Below are positions 11,432 to 23,084 of a stretch of 64,000 nucleotides of DNA, piece by piece. The first letter of the stretch is position 1. Every line of letters starts with the position of its first letter. The notes beneath the pieces were generated by a model, which was not told the DNA's origin, ran no database searches, and worked only from the letters and a program-made list of their open reading frames with translations. Where the stretch lies: positions 220,197,148-220,261,147 of the forward strand of contig CP136061.1 of the NCBI GenBank assembly GCA_032622095.1, given 5' to 3'. Position numbers and translations under genes: made by a program. Source of the stretch: Siphonodentalium dalli (Eukaryota; Mollusca; Scaphopoda; Gadilida; Siphonodentaliidae).

Positions 11432-13110
11432 GTAAGTACTTGACTGGTTGTTGACCTAACTTTTAAACATATTTAACCCTTGCAATACTAAACAATCATT
11501 GGTGAGTAGTTAGGAAATGTTCGGGTAATAAGTTCAACAAATAGGTCGTTTGTTCTGTCTAATTTATAACACGCCACTTAATTATCGCTTCGATATGGTT
11601 AACCAGATAAAACCATGTTTTTGGCTATTTATGAAGTTTCTTTAGTATCAAAATTCGGCTTTTACCAATATTAGACACACATAACATTACGTTGTTTCAG
11701 TATGAGAACCAGTTTAGTATACTTTGTAGCTACAGTCGCGAGCATCAGTATGTTTTATCATATATATGCAGCCGACTTCGTAGAATCTACATTTGAAAAA
11801 TCAATGTTTTTGTTCCAGAATCTATGCGTTTGATTTGATTTGCTTATATACTGATTGTGTCACCGAATTGATATATATCTCTCATCCAACAGGAATTTGA
11901 ATGAATTAACGACTAGGGGGTAGACACATACAGTTTTCAAGTATAGGTTATAACCCGCTTGTGTATATTTCTTGCACAGATACACAAGCGGGGTTTCCCA
12001 TATTCGCACCCCGGTGGAAAAGGAATTGTGCCACTTTCAATGCGATGTTTGCCTGTCAATTGTCATTCAATTAAAGGTTAATTGAACGTTGTGTGGTATT
12101 ACATATTCTTGCCACACGAGTCAAAGTTTATGTTCGTTGATCTTCGGATCGCTCACATCGGTGTTATTTACCAGCGTTGTTATATCATTTTGTCTCCGAA
12201 TTGGTTTTTATACTGACAACATTTTTCTGTATAACACATATTTTTCCTTGCGTGTTGCGGGTTATTTTCATATCGATTGCCATAATTATAACGGAATTAT
12301 CGTTCAGCACCCATGTGGCAAAGTCCCGGTAGTGTTCGAACGATAAGACTCCGGAGTGAAAATGTTCCACATTACAGGAAGTATGTATGTTGAATGCTCA
12401 CCGGCATTCACGAAAAAGACTAACCACACCTGTGTATATTGCCTGGATAATCTGCATACATGTAATGTATATGAGCAGTTTGTGGAATTTTCTCAGTGTT
12501 ATTATTCCACTGATTATTGTGGATTATACATTCCACACAAATGTGGATTTCGTTTAAGTTAACTTCCAGACGCCACACCCTTCCCGAGAAACTAAAATTA
12601 TATAGTCGAAATGGGTGTGCCCTTGTATGACCGCAACTAATGGTATGATCCGTGTTTTAACTTCCCGAGTGGTTGCAATGTGTAACCATGCATGTTGTTT
12701 TGTTAGAATTCCACACATTCCGCTCCGCTCTCCTGTTCAGCTTACTCTCCAATCAGTGCCAATTTATTGGCGAGTTTTTCGCTATAGTCTATATTTTGGC
12801 CCCGGCGAAATACAGGTTCTTATAAACAGATCACACCTCTCGGCCAATCAGATCGCTCCACTCCATGAACAATAATTCTTGTATGGCAATCGATATGTAA
12901 ATACTTTAACATCCGCAACACACAGGGAAGAATCTGTTTTATCACATGATTAGTACTATTTTCCAATGTAATATTCGAGCGTAATAGACACGTGTAATAT
13001 CGTCGCGTGCAATGACGTCACGCTGCTCTTTGTGACAAAGTTCGCTGGCTGTTAATTATTGTTCTTTTCGATAAAATTTTAGCGATTATATATCATGTGA
13101 TAAAAAGTAT

Positions 13111-13240
13111 CTCCAACTCATTCTATTTTATCAACCTCGTCCACTAAAGTCTATTTGAGCCTCGGTAAACCTCGGCTCAAATCGAATTTAGTGAACTCGG
13201 TTGATAAATTCCGTATAAAATAGTAACTCGTTTGAGATCC
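13111..13240. mobile_element. Small foldback palindrome in intron
   Basis: ATTCTATTTTATCAACCTCG at 13120 pairs with CGGTTGATAAATTCCG and ATAAAATAG ending near 13222. Inside, ACTAAAG / TTTAGT and TTTGAGCC / GGCTCAAA continue the fold around a central CTCGGTAAACCTCGG. It is a near-complete palindrome of about 130 bp. Confidence 0.6.
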
Positions 13241-13476
13241 TCTATTTATGCAGAAAAATCAATATAAAGCAAATTCGGAGACAAAATAGTTTATCAACGT
13301 TTATAAATAATAACATACGTACATAATATGCAAAAATATATTCCCTCCTAACCTCCTATATATATCCCTCTTTCTCCCCCTATATAGGACAGACATATTT
13401 TTCGTGTTTGTTAAATGCCTTTTTGTTGGTTTGGTTCTTTGCTGCCTGTTGATTTCTTGTTGTTTACATGACAGTG

Positions 13477-13478
<2 letters not shown>

Positions 13479-13552
<74 letters not shown>

Positions 13553-13553
13553 C
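13479..13553. repeat. (TA)n microsatellite
   Basis: Roughly 75 bp of TA dinucleotides interrupted once by TACATA. It directly precedes the ACTAGC start of the retroposon array. AT runs before an ACTAGC start also occur at 62680-62690, so this could be part of the insertion site or of the element's edge. Confidence 0.9.
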
Positions 13554-15232
13554 TAGCCGATGAGCCCGACGTTGTCTGGGCTATTCAAAAATCAAATTTC
13601 AAGTCGATAGCTCCACCCGTTTCCGAGATCTCGTCTGCGCATGCGCGAATCTGGCGTCGCACGGGCTCGGCGACCCGATAAAATTCGTATCCGGGGCAAG
13701 ATACATTCACATACCAAATTTCAAGTCGATAGCTCCACCCGTTTCCGAGATCTCGTCTGCGCATGCGCGAAGCTGGCGTCGCACGGGTTCGGCGAGCCGA
13801 TAAAATTCGTATGCGGGGCAAGATACATTCACGTACCAAATTTCAAGTCGATAGCTCCACCCGTTTCCGAGATCTCGTCTGCGCATGCGCGAAGCGGGCG
13901 CCGCACTGGCTCGCCAATACGACAACGTCCACCGCTTGGTCAAACTACACACACGTACCAAGTTTCGTCCCGATCGGTCGAGAATCGTAGATTTGTATAA
14001 ATGACAAACATACAGACAAACATACAGACAAACATGCAAACATACAGACAGAGGTCTTCAAAAATATATATGAGACTAGCCGATGAGCCCGACGTTGTCC
14101 GGGCTACGTTGTCCGGGATGAGCCCGACGTTGTCCGGGCTATTCAAAAACCAAATTTCAAGTCGATAGCTCTACCCGTTTCCGAGATCTGGTCTGCGCAT
14201 GCGCGAAGCTGGCGTTGCACGGGCTCGGCGACGCGTCGCACGGGCTCGGCGACCCGATACAATTCGTATCCGGGGCAAGATACATTCACATACCAAATTT
14301 CAAGTCGATAGCTCTACCCGTTTCCGAGATCTCGTCTGCGCATGCGCGAAGCTGGCGTCGCACGGGCTGCGGGGCAAGATACATTCACATACCAAATTTC
14401 AAGTCGATAGCTCCACACGTTTCCGAGATCTCGTCTGCGCATGCGCGAAGCTGGCGTCGCACGGACTCGGCGACCCGATAAAATTCGTATTCGGGGCAAT
14501 ATACATTCACATACCAAATTTCAAGTCGATAGCTCCACCCGTTTCCGATATCTCGTCTGCGCATGCGCTGCACGGGCGTCGCACGGGCTCGCCAATACGA
14601 CAACGACCACCGCCTGGTCAAACTACAAACACGTACCAAGTTTCGTCCCGATCGGTCGAGAATCGTAGATTTGTATTAATGACAGACAGACAAACAAACA
14701 GACAGACAGACAGACAGCGGTCTTCAAAATATATATGAGACTAGCCGATGAGCCCGACGTTGTCCGGGCTATTCAAAACCCAAATTTCAAGTCGATAGCT
14801 CCACCCGTTTCCGAGATCTGGTCTGCGCATGCGCGAAGCTTGCGTCGCACGGGCTCGGCGACCCGATAAAATTCGTATCCGGGGCAAGATACACACCAAA
14901 TTTCAAGTCGATAGCTCCACCCGTTTCCGAGATCTCGTCTGCGCATGGGCTGCACGGGCGTCGCACGGGCTCGCCAATACGACAACGACGACCGCCTGGT
15001 CAAACTACACACACGTACCAAATTTCAAGTCGATAGCTCCGCCCGTTTCCGAGATCTCGTCTGCGCATGCACGAAGCGGGCGCCGCACGGGCTCGCCAAT
15101 ACGACAACGTCGACCGCCTTGTCAAACTACACACACGTACCAAGTTTCGTCCCGACCGGTCGAGAATCGTAGATTTGTATAAATGACATACAGACAGAGA
15201 CAGACAGACAGACAAACATAGGTCTTCAAAAA
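13552..15232 (+). mobile_element. Three head-to-tail retroposon copies with variable internal ~122-bp modules
   Basis: Each copy starts ACTAGCCGATGAGCCCGACG followed by TTGTC(C/T)GGGC (13552, 14074, 14740). Each ends with ACCAAGTTTCGTCCCGA, CGGTCGAGAATCGTAGATTTG, a GACAGACA/AAACATA tail and GGTCTTCAAAA. Between them lie tandem modules containing TCTGCGCATGCGCGAAGC and AATTTCAAGTCGATAGCTC: module starts at 13633, 13755 and 13877; 14191, 14334, 14435 and 14558; 14821, 14937 and 15059. Copy two also has short internal duplications near 14100 and 14215-14245. The start and tail resemble the element at 62685-63150. I read it as a non-autonomous, probably LINE-mobilised family; the class is not certain. 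The spurious open frames arise because the modules keep frame. Confidence 0.75.
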
Positions 15233-15245
15233 CAAATAATATATG

Positions 15246-15248
<3 letters not shown>

Positions 15249-15309
<61 letters not shown>

Positions 15310-15417
15310 TGTCAATACAACAATCAACTAAGTTATGTTACGACAACTAGCCATACCTATTATCTATACATATCGTTTCTCTATTTTCACACACACTCTC
15401 TCTCTCTCTCTCTCTCA
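15249..15417. repeat. (CT)n microsatellites
   Basis: A CT run of about 60 bp (15249-15311) and a second of about 25 bp (15393-15417). They lie 220-390 bp before the 3' splice site of the main exon, so they may form part of a pyrimidine-rich intron end. Confidence 0.9.
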
Positions 15418-15634
15418 CTTTATTCCGGCCCGCCCCTCGTTTGCCCCTTTTTCGGTAAAGCCTCCCGCCTCCATATCGATGGTCGACCATATACCAACAA
15501 ATGGGAGGTAGATATGACACTCTTGCCTTTTATTTGTCTCTCCTCTACTGCATCTTATTTCGCTCTTCTCATCTCGTATATCTTCTATATATCTCACTGT
15601 GTTAGTTTTGCATATATATGTTTTCTCGTTCCAG

Positions 15635-16935
15635 GCTCTTCTGTAGAATCGGAAAAGGACAATCTATGTTACGATGACTACCCAGATCTGAGCGGTCTTC
15701 TTTGTTATAAAGCCTGCAAAAGTGGGTACGGCGGTGCGGGGCCAGTATGCTGGGCCAAATGTCCGTATGCCACCAAAGATATAGGCGCAGTTTGTGTGAA
15801 GAAAACTTACGGCAGAGGAGTCGGAAAAACACTCCGATACTGTCGACAGGGACAAGAGAAAAACGGGCTGATATGCTATGACAAATGCAGAGCTGGTTAT
15901 TACGGGGTTGGACCGTTATGCTGGCAAAAATGTCCAACCGGATACTCTAACGATGGCGTGTCTTGTAGGAGAAATGTGCATATATATGGGAGGAATGTCG
16001 GTACCTGTCCATGGCACGATAAATGCGGTTTATGTGGTGGTCCTTGGTATAACGTATGCGGAAAGAGACGCGATTGCGGCGAAGACTGTAAGCCTGGTTA
16101 CAAAAACGACGGTTGCACTTGTCGAAAAGACGTTCATATCTTCTTTAAGAAGACTTATGGGCGCGGAGTAGGCAGCGTTATGGTATGCGGCTCATGGGAG
16201 CATAAAAGCGGCGCGCTTTGTTACCCACAATGCAAAGCTGGGTATTATGGCGTTGGTCCCGTATGTTGGGCGAAATGTTACGGCTCGACAACAGACACTG
16301 GAACGCAATGCCAGAAGAAGACATACGGCAGAGGAGTCGGCAAAGTTATCAACTGTCTGAAGACACCAAACTGTGGTGCGATGAAGGGTGGATGTCTCAG
16401 TATAGTCCCGGCATTGAGTGGCATGACGGGGTTAAAGACGGTACAGGCCGCGGTATGTAACGACTTATACACCAAACTGGCGCCATTCCTGCTTCTAATC
16501 CAAACCTTCAGTAACTGCTTCAACAACCGAGAATGGGCAACCGTCTCTTTGTCTTACACCGCGGGCGCTGCGATCGGAATTGCGGCGTCCGGCGAGGCGG
16601 GGGTCGCTGTCGATGTCCACACAAACAAAGGGATTTGTTACGTCGGCTGGTGTTGGGGTTTTAAAACCGACATATCAATCGGCGCGGAAATCAATATCGG
16701 ATACTGGAAATCTCTAGATTCCATTCCAGGAAAATCTTCAGCTTTATCAATTGGACTCGACATTCCGGCTACAGAAATTGGAGCATCTGTGACCATGGTC
16801 AGCGCTGACCCCAGTGGGGATTATATTGGCACCGTTTTTAGTATCGGAATAGGTTTCGGAATCAGTCCAATCGATATTGGACAATACTTTTGTGACACGC
16901 CATCATCCGGCGTAATGGAATTTACAAAGTCATGA
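15635..16935 (+). CDS. Secreted cysteine-rich protein with GYYGVGP-CW-KC modules, main exon
   Basis: This exon provides about 433 of 446 residues; I recognise the architecture but no named family. The frame is open upstream to 15514, but a good acceptor (TTTTCTCGTTCCAG) at 15621-15634 marks the likely exon start, and joining it to 11392-11431 supplies a signal peptide. Approximate residues of the spliced protein: Cys-rich modules with the pattern C-K-x-G-Y-Y-G-V-G-P-V-C-W-x-K-C lie near 41-56, 98-113 and 213-228. KKTYGRGVG linkers follow at 69-77, 185-193 and 241-249, with a variant HIYGRNVG near 129-136. A shorter Cys cluster (CGLCGGPW, CGEDCKPGY) lies near 144-176. Residues about 260-310 form a hydrophobic, possibly helical, segment. 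The remainder to 446 alternates Gly/Ala/Ile/Val and polar residues, suggesting beta strands, with few Cys. The stop is TGA at 16933-16935. Extracellular function is inferred from the signal peptide and paired cysteines. The biochemical role is unknown. Confidence 0.85.
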
Positions 16936-16946
16936 ACATGAAGTCA

Positions 16947-16952
16947 ATTAAA
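16947..16952 (+). promoter_or_regulatory. Polyadenylation signal ATTAAA
   Basis: ATTAAA lies 12 bases after the TGA stop of the secreted-protein gene. It is followed by GT/T-rich sequence (TTCCTTG, TGTCTTGATTTTGCG), which suits a downstream element. This implies a very short 3' untranslated region. Confidence 0.5.
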
Positions 16953-18421
16953 TGTTCCTTGTTAAAAATGTCTTGATTTTGCGTTTTATTCTATCTAAAA
17001 ACGGACTACACCCTTGTTGGCATGACAGTACACGCTCAATTAAGGCACACCTTTATATAATTCGTTCCAAAAATTCAAGAACACAATAATATTCCACAAA
17101 TATTCCAAGAATATTCCAAAAATCCAAGAACACAAGAATATTCAGTGAATGATGTACAGAAGCCACATCCGAGCATGATATATTATTCGGATGGTCGCAC
17201 TATACAAATATAAATACCCCATATGTCTACTCATTAGCAAATGGGATAATTCGAGTGTTTATGTTACTAGTCCACATGCTCACAACGCACACCATTTCTG
17301 CCCAAAGCTAATGGTCTGGGGCTACCCTACATGTATTCCACCTGATTGAGTCCAATCAATTGAAATACTGATTAAACAACATAATTTATTCTTATTGATG
17401 GAATGAGCACTATAATCCACGGTGGGGAATCACGTGGTTTCGAGTTGATGAGTACCACAAACGCAAACGCGATCAGAAACGAGGTAAAATGTAAATAAAC
17501 TAAGATATGACATATTACATAGTATTTTGGGAGCTATGAGCATATGCTATACTATTTTTCAATCAAGCTGATACCTCATTTGTAAATTCTGAGAACCCTA
17601 TATACCTTCAAAATATTCTAACACCTCGAGCATCTAGGATATAACTTAAGAAAACCTTGAAAATTCTATTCATATTTCTGCAATATTGAACACCACAAAA
17701 AAATCATTATTTGAATGACATACCCACAGAAATAACAGACGCCGAAATATCGTAAATTTCAAACATTATCTCAAACTAATATAGATCCCACCGTAAAACC
17801 ACCCCCATATTTCTATACCGGCCGTAACATGCTTAACGCTAATCATGACAAGTTGCGGAACAAATGTAGTGACCTACGCTCTGATATGTTTCAAAATTAC
17901 ATCTCTGACAGCCCCTTATATATGTTATTCTGGAATTCCATGTGAAGTTACTTACCACTACGTCTGGGTGAGTCCCCTATTCCACACCGAACGAATGGAA
18001 ATGTGATAATAATTATATCACGAACGACTGATTATTACACATACAAACGTTTTCTTTTCGTAATTCCCGACATCTCGATTAGAGGAAATCAAATTCTCTT
18101 CAAGACAGTTCATTGATTTATAAATGCGACAAAAAGATTCGAATTCGACTAACTCAAAACATTTGATTATAGCCACCTTAATCAAATTAGAAACAAAACC
18201 GGTTTTTGCACCTCCCAACCCAAACCCCCTTTCACACTGTCTGTTAATGCAAATATATTTAACCCATATATGATTTTGTTTCGTTTTCTACGCAATTTTG
18301 TTAAAGTGTTAATAAATTTATTGTAAATCAGGAGAGGGGCTAAGTAAGTTTTTGTAACATGTCCCCAATCCCTTTTGTATTATGATTTATATATATACCA
18401 ATAAAATATGTTTAAAGTCTT
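16953..18421. other. No gene recognised
   Basis: AT-rich downstream flank of the secreted-protein gene. Short imperfect direct repeats (AATATTCCA, AATATTCCAAGAA) lie at 17085-17145. The part nearest 18421 is probably the 3' untranslated remnant of the LINE fragment that follows on the - strand. Confidence 0.3.
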
Positions 18422-18640
18422 TCAGGAGGCTTCTAATTTGAAGAGATAGAAGACCATGATATTTCTCTCGCGTAGGGTTCTTCCAAAAGTATTCGGGATA
18501 TATTGTTTTCGGACTTCATCCAAATGACTGCAAATACAAAATAAATGGTATTCGTCTCCTAAACATTCCTCACAGAAGAATAACAGAGAAGGATAATTCC
18601 AGAACGGAAAATGCGAACAAACCCATATACAAATGTACCT
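18422..18640 (-). pseudogene. C-terminal remnant of a non-LTR retrotransposon ORF2
   Basis: On the - strand a frame open from 18706 to 18422 ends with a zinc-knuckle-like C-E-E-C, then L-G-D-E-Y-H and C-I-C, followed by VRKQYIP and a tail of hydrophobic and charged residues. The spacing C-x2-C...GDEYH...C...YIP is typical of the C-terminus of many animal LINE ORF2 proteins, after the reverse transcriptase. Only this tail remains. The upstream part is replaced by the ACCCAGGT minisatellite, whose edge lies near 18637. I call it a dead fragment interrupted by that array. Confidence 0.55.
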
Positions 18641-19368
18641 GGGTAAATCCACCCAGGTTTTTTGGGCCGAAACCCGGGTAAATCTATCTACCAAGATATC
18701 CACCAACCATCAAGACCCCCTGAAACCTGGGTTTTACCATGATTTACCCACCTGAAACTGGACAAAAAACCCTGGTATGGATAAACCTGGGTGTATTTAC
18801 CCAGGTGACCACACCCAGGTGTACCCTACCTGGGTGTTTCCCACCCAGGTGTACCCTGGTGTTTCCTACCTGGATGTTTCCCCCACCCAGGTGTACCATG
18901 GTGTTATTCACCCAGGTGTTTCCCCCACCCAGGTGTACCATGGTGTTATTCACCCAGGTGTACCCTGATGTTTCCTACCTGGGTGTTTCCCACCAGGTGT
19001 ACCTTGGTGTTATTCACCCAGGTGAACCCTGATGTTTCCTACCTGGGTGTTCCCCACCCAGGTGTACCTTGATGTTTCCAACCCAGATGTACCTTGGTGT
19101 TTTCTTACGCCGGTGTACCTTGGTGTTTTCTTACCCATGTGGATTTCCCACTGAGATGCACCTGGTTAGAAAACACCAAGGTAAGGAAACACCAAGGTAC
19201 ACCTGGGCAGGAAAACACCAAGGTACACCTGGGTAAGAAAACACCAAGGTACACCTGGGTAAGAAAACACCAAGTTACAACTGGGTGGGAAACACCAAGG
19301 TACACATGGGTAGGAAACACCAAGGAACACCTGGGTGAATAACACCAAGGTACACCTGGGTGGGGATC
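18637..19368. repeat. Palindromic ACCCAGGT minisatellite
   Basis: The left arm is dense in CACCCAGGTGTACC and TTGGTGTTTCC-type units (about 18640-19150). The right arm carries the reverse complement, GGTACACCTGGGT and GGAAACACCAAGG (about 19165-19368). The whole is a roughly 730-bp palindrome with variable units of about 22-28 bp. Translations from both strands are repetitive and not protein-like. The left edge, reading inward TATACAAATGTACCTGGGT, is the inverse of the right edge of a second locus at 35475. Confidence 0.8.
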
Positions 19369-20279
19369 CAAAGTGATATGATGAGGATGGCAATGAAGTA
19401 GATTTGGATGGGATGCAGGGGTATTGTTATCAATGGAGTTGTTTTAGTATAATAGAACATTAAGGAAACTGATTGTGCAGCAATACAAGTTTATTCAAGG
19501 ACAACAAACTAACTAAAGATAAAATACATGTATAGAAACACATGTAATACATAAATATATAAACTCATTAAACTGCATGGGTTAAAACTTACTGACAACA
19601 AGAGTTGGGTTAAATTTTTGATTAAAAAACACTTGCAAATTCCCTCTGCATACATGTATATGGTATGTTAGGCAAGTTACATGTACATGTAGTTGCAATG
19701 TATACCGGTACATGACATACCGGTGGACACAAAAATCATTATTTTAGTTCCAATGTCATTTACCAGTATACATGTACATGTTTTACCTTGCAACTACATC
19801 TACAGTGAGGTAGTTTTGTCTCATTTAAACTTTCTAAATGGGTTTCTCCCTTTGAATGACATAAACTAATGCGAGTATACACACCAAAGAATTATTTTTT
19901 AGTCTAAGGACATGTTTCCTGTCATTATCTCACTGCTTACAAATATATATTTGTAATAGTGTGCTGTAATGCTCCAGAAATAGTCATATTTTGTCCTGGT
20001 TCATAAGAACACATTATTTCTTAGTGTTAGAAGGACATGTTGTCTATTATTATTTGACTCATAAACCCCCAAATGTACATGTAAGCAGAACATTTGGGAA
20101 AGAGACACACCATCTTTATCCTTTTTTATATCAGTAGCAATTGATCAGATAGCAAAATATGCTATAAAAAATAGATTTCAGATGGTAGAGATTAAACAAT
20201 CACATTATTTGCACCAACTCGAAACAGTTAACATACCCTGTAGAATACAGACTATGATCAAGGAGGGTGTCACACACAC
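19369..20279. other. No gene recognised
   Basis: AT-rich. CAGTGAGGTAGTTTTGTCTC to ACATAAACTAATG (19805-19872) is an inverted relative of 7786-7845. ACATGTACATGTA palindromes occur repeatedly (for example 19678-19692, 19770-19780). Confidence 0.3.
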
Positions 20280-20284
20280 CCCAC

Positions 20285-21735
20285 CCCGCTTTGGCATGTG
20301 ATATTCAGGCCATTTTCAGGTGGTATGCTATATACATACCCAATGTTATCTGGTACCAGGATTTCACACGGTAATATAACCGGCATTCATGATTCGGCAA
20401 AAAGGCTAGTATGCAGATATAATACCGGTAGCAGAAAATTATACAAATTTTGAGTATTTTCCAGCCTAAACAGACCCAAGTGATATATTTTTGATACTAT
20501 TTCAGCAAATGTGAGAAAACTGTGAACTGGTATTCAGTATTCATGGGTGATAGGAGGGGTAACACCCTCATAAAGGCCACTCACAATTGAATACACCAGT
20601 ATGGAAGGTGTCACCACCCCCACCTCCCTGGCCCCAATACCAGTTAATGTAAAAGGTTGAATCATGCGTACCAGTTACAAGTAAGGAAATATTGAATGAA
20701 AACTAATATTACACTAATAATATAGTTTTCATATACATGTACTAGTATTTGCTGAAGTTGTATCCATAACTTCTACATACCTATAGATAATAGATTGAAT
20801 AAAAGGACGTCCGGCCACAGTGTCCCCCGAAAAAGTGGCTTCATTGTGGCATCAGCTTGTCTGAAAAAAATATCAAGGACCCTAAATCTGATAATACATT
20901 TCAGAACAATCCGACCAGTGTCCCATGAAATGGCGAATAATAAACTATCATACTAAATTTGATTCAGATATGATCACACAAACTAAAATTATGATCCGGA
21001 AACCAGAAATTAACACGATTCTAAGTCGAAAAAGGACCATAACTCTCGCAAATATGGGTAAACCCATATTCGAACTTGACATGTTAATAAGGCTGATAAA
21101 CTCACATACCAAATTTGGTTCAGATATGTTCACACAAACTGAAGTTATCATCCGGAAACCAGAAAATTAAAAAATTCTAAGTAAAAAAGGGCCATAACTC
21201 TTGCAAAAATGGGCGGAGCACATCCATATTCGAACTTGACCTGTATTTTGGTCTCATAAACTTACATACCACATTTGTTTCAGATATGATCACACAAACT
21301 GAAGTTATCATCCGGAAACCAGAAAATTACAACATTCTAAGTAAAAAAAGGGCCACAACTCTCGCAAAAATGGGCAGAGCAAACCCATATTCGAACTTGA
21401 TCTTTATTTTGGTCTGATAAACACACATACCAAATTTGCTTTTGATCTAATAACCGACACTAAAGTTATCATCTGGAAACGATTTCCGGACAGACGGACG
21501 GACGGACACCGGCTATTTTAATAGTCCCCTGAAATTTTCGGGGGACAATTACATCATAAATGTCATTTGGGCTGGAAAATAGTAAAACAAAATTAATTTT
21601 GTGCTAGAAAAGCTGCGAACCAGCCTTTTTGTTGAATCCTGAATACCGGTTAAACTGCGCAAATGAATCCCGACTACCAAATTAGCAGAGGGGTATGAAT
21701 CATGCATGCCACCTGAAAATGGTGCATCAATGTTT
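20285..21735. mobile_element. Diverged inverted-repeat element with a nested second element
   Basis: GGCCATTTTCAGGTGGTATG near 20308 pairs with CATGCCACCTGAAAATGG near 21704. ACCGGCATTCATGATTCGGC near 20380 pairs with GTTGAATCCTGAATACCGGT near 21632. AAAAGGCTAGTA pairs with AACCAGCCTTTTT. The arms total roughly 150 bp but are imperfect. The element at 20821-21547 sits between them, suggesting insertion into an older copy. Confidence 0.45.
20821..21547 (+). mobile_element. Non-autonomous element with TGTCCCCCGAAAA ends and internal tandem modules
   Basis: The left end TGTCCCCCGAAAA (20821) and right end TTTTCGGGGGACA (21547) form a perfect 13-bp inverted repeat. Inside are about four modules of roughly 145 bp, each with CATACCAAATTTG, CAGATATG(A/T)TCACACAAACT, TTATCATCCGGAAACCAGAA, GGGCCATAACTCT and CATATTCGAACTTGA. 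A GACAGACGGACGGACGGACA tract precedes the right end. Non-coding, 727 bp. Similar modules are, from memory, widespread in mollusc genomes. Confidence 0.7.
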
Positions 21736-22224
21736 TCAATTTACTTCATTTACAAGTACATGTACCTGTACAAGTACATGTAGCTGATTCACCTAACAAT
21801 TTTTTTTTTTTATTTTCAAATATGTGAGATCCAAGCGGAAATCATGAGTACTGTGCATTAGTCCGAGAGTCTGATAACCTGGGTGTTTGGTTATTATAGA
21901 GTGTACATTGTCTCAAAATTTGTAATCTTCATGCCCAGTTTATAGCGAGAGTCATGTTAGGTCTAATTATCTCCCCCAAAGCATCAGTACATGTATGCGT
22001 AAACTATAAATTGCATAAATATTGCATTAATTTGTGTATATTTTCATGGGTAATATATGTTATGTCTTGGGTAATTTATTTTGTATGAGGGTAATACTAT
22101 TACCATACATGTACATGTATATAATATATAACTGACTAAATTAATGTGTTGTAAAACACAATCGATTCTTTCAAACCTATGTACCATCAATTGATCCTTG
22201 GACCATTTGAACCCTCAAACTATT

Positions 22225-22480
22225 GAACTTCCTGACAATCGAACCCATCGAACTACATGTACTAGTAATGAACACTCTGACTAATGCACTGTACATGATT
22301 GAGTTAATGGATATGTGACCTCAGGAATTGGTCCAAGTAATTTTTCTGCTTTACTAGTAAATGTCCTTTAATTGTTCCAATTGTATCGACACTGATTTTT
22401 GTTTTCATCCAAATTGCAACGAAGAACTACTAGTATACACATGTACCGTCCAAGAGGCCCCAATTTGCAATGAGGCCGCA
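22225..22480. repeat. Dispersed duplication, copy 1
   Basis: CCTGACAATCGAACCCATCG, ACTAGTAATGA, GTTAATGG(A)TATGTGACC and TTTTTCTGCTTTA recur in the same order at 24191-24480, about 1.95 kb downstream, at moderate divergence. The intervening DNA contains several foldback elements. Nearby, TTGTAATCTTCATGCCCAGT recurs at about 21921 and 22500, a second diverged direct repeat. Confidence 0.6.
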
Positions 22481-22621
22481 ATAATAATAATCTCCCAAGT
22501 TGTAATCTTCATGCCCAGTTTATAGTGACAGTTACATATACAATTAGGTAACATACATGTAGTAGACACCCAATTATACACAAAATATCTTCCCCAAAGC
22601 TATGGGAGGCCAAATTCACAT

Positions 22622-22770
22622 TTAATAATGAATTGCGCTTAAGCACAATCAATTGCACTTAAGCGCAAATACCACATATTGTGCTTAAGCGCAAATACCA
22701 CATATTGTGCTTAAGCGCAAATAGGGCATTTACGCTTAAGCGTAATTAATTGCGCTTAAGCGTAATTGTG
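22622..22770. repeat. Cluster of GCGCTTAAGCGC-type palindromes
   Basis: Seven CTTAAG-centred palindromes (variants TTGCGCTTAAGCACAA, TTGCACTTAAGCGCAA, TTACGCTTAAGCGTAA) lie in about 130 bp. Two direct copies of ATACCACATATTGTGCTTAA are among them. The same palindrome and its flank GGGAGGCCAAATTCACATTT recur in the foldback element at 23748-24192, so this is probably a related, rearranged end. Confidence 0.7.
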
Positions 22771-23084
22771 ACTACTATCTAACCTACCCATAAACTATTA
22801 GCATGACCTGGTGTATCACCTAGCAACACAAGATGAGCATTGGGCTAATTTTGACCTGTACTCAACAGTCAAACTGTGAGTATGTGTTCAACAAGGAGAA
22901 TCCCCTAATTACATATTATCAGCATCCCTCTATCCAAAGAATTGATGTGGCCTTCCCGGAACTCTAGTAATGTTTTGTATGATGTTTTTAATGTATTTTT
23001 GCACAGATTTTAGCCTTATATCCTTTTAGCCTTTATCCTATACATGCATGCGGTGTCACTGGATGAGAGCTTTCTTACCTCATA

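Larger units (their letters stand above)
11432..15634 (+). other. Predicted 4.2 kb phase-1 intron of the secreted-protein gene
   Basis: The intron runs from GTAAGT at 11432 to the CAG at 15632-15634. It contains a small foldback palindrome (13111-13240), a long TA microsatellite, a nested retroposon array (13552-15232) and CT microsatellites just before the acceptor. The first 1.6 kb (11432-13100) holds only unassigned AT-rich sequence with short hairpins, such as the CCGCTTGTGTAT / ATACACAAGCGG pair near 11957-11996. Further internal exons cannot be excluded. Confidence 0.5.

Noticed and set aside
13585-15215. Many arginine-rich open frames on both strands
   Set aside because: They are translations of the retroposon modules whose length keeps frame. 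Codons and residues repeat with the DNA modules.
15514-15634. Methionine-initiated extension of the large exon
   Set aside because: The segment is intron-like, hydrophobic by chance, and ends in a strong 3' splice site. Joining to 11392-11431 gives a better start.
18739-19393. Open frames with repeated QVYPGV / GCPWCF-like residues
   Set aside because: They track the ACCCAGGT minisatellite on both strands and have no non-repeat sequence.
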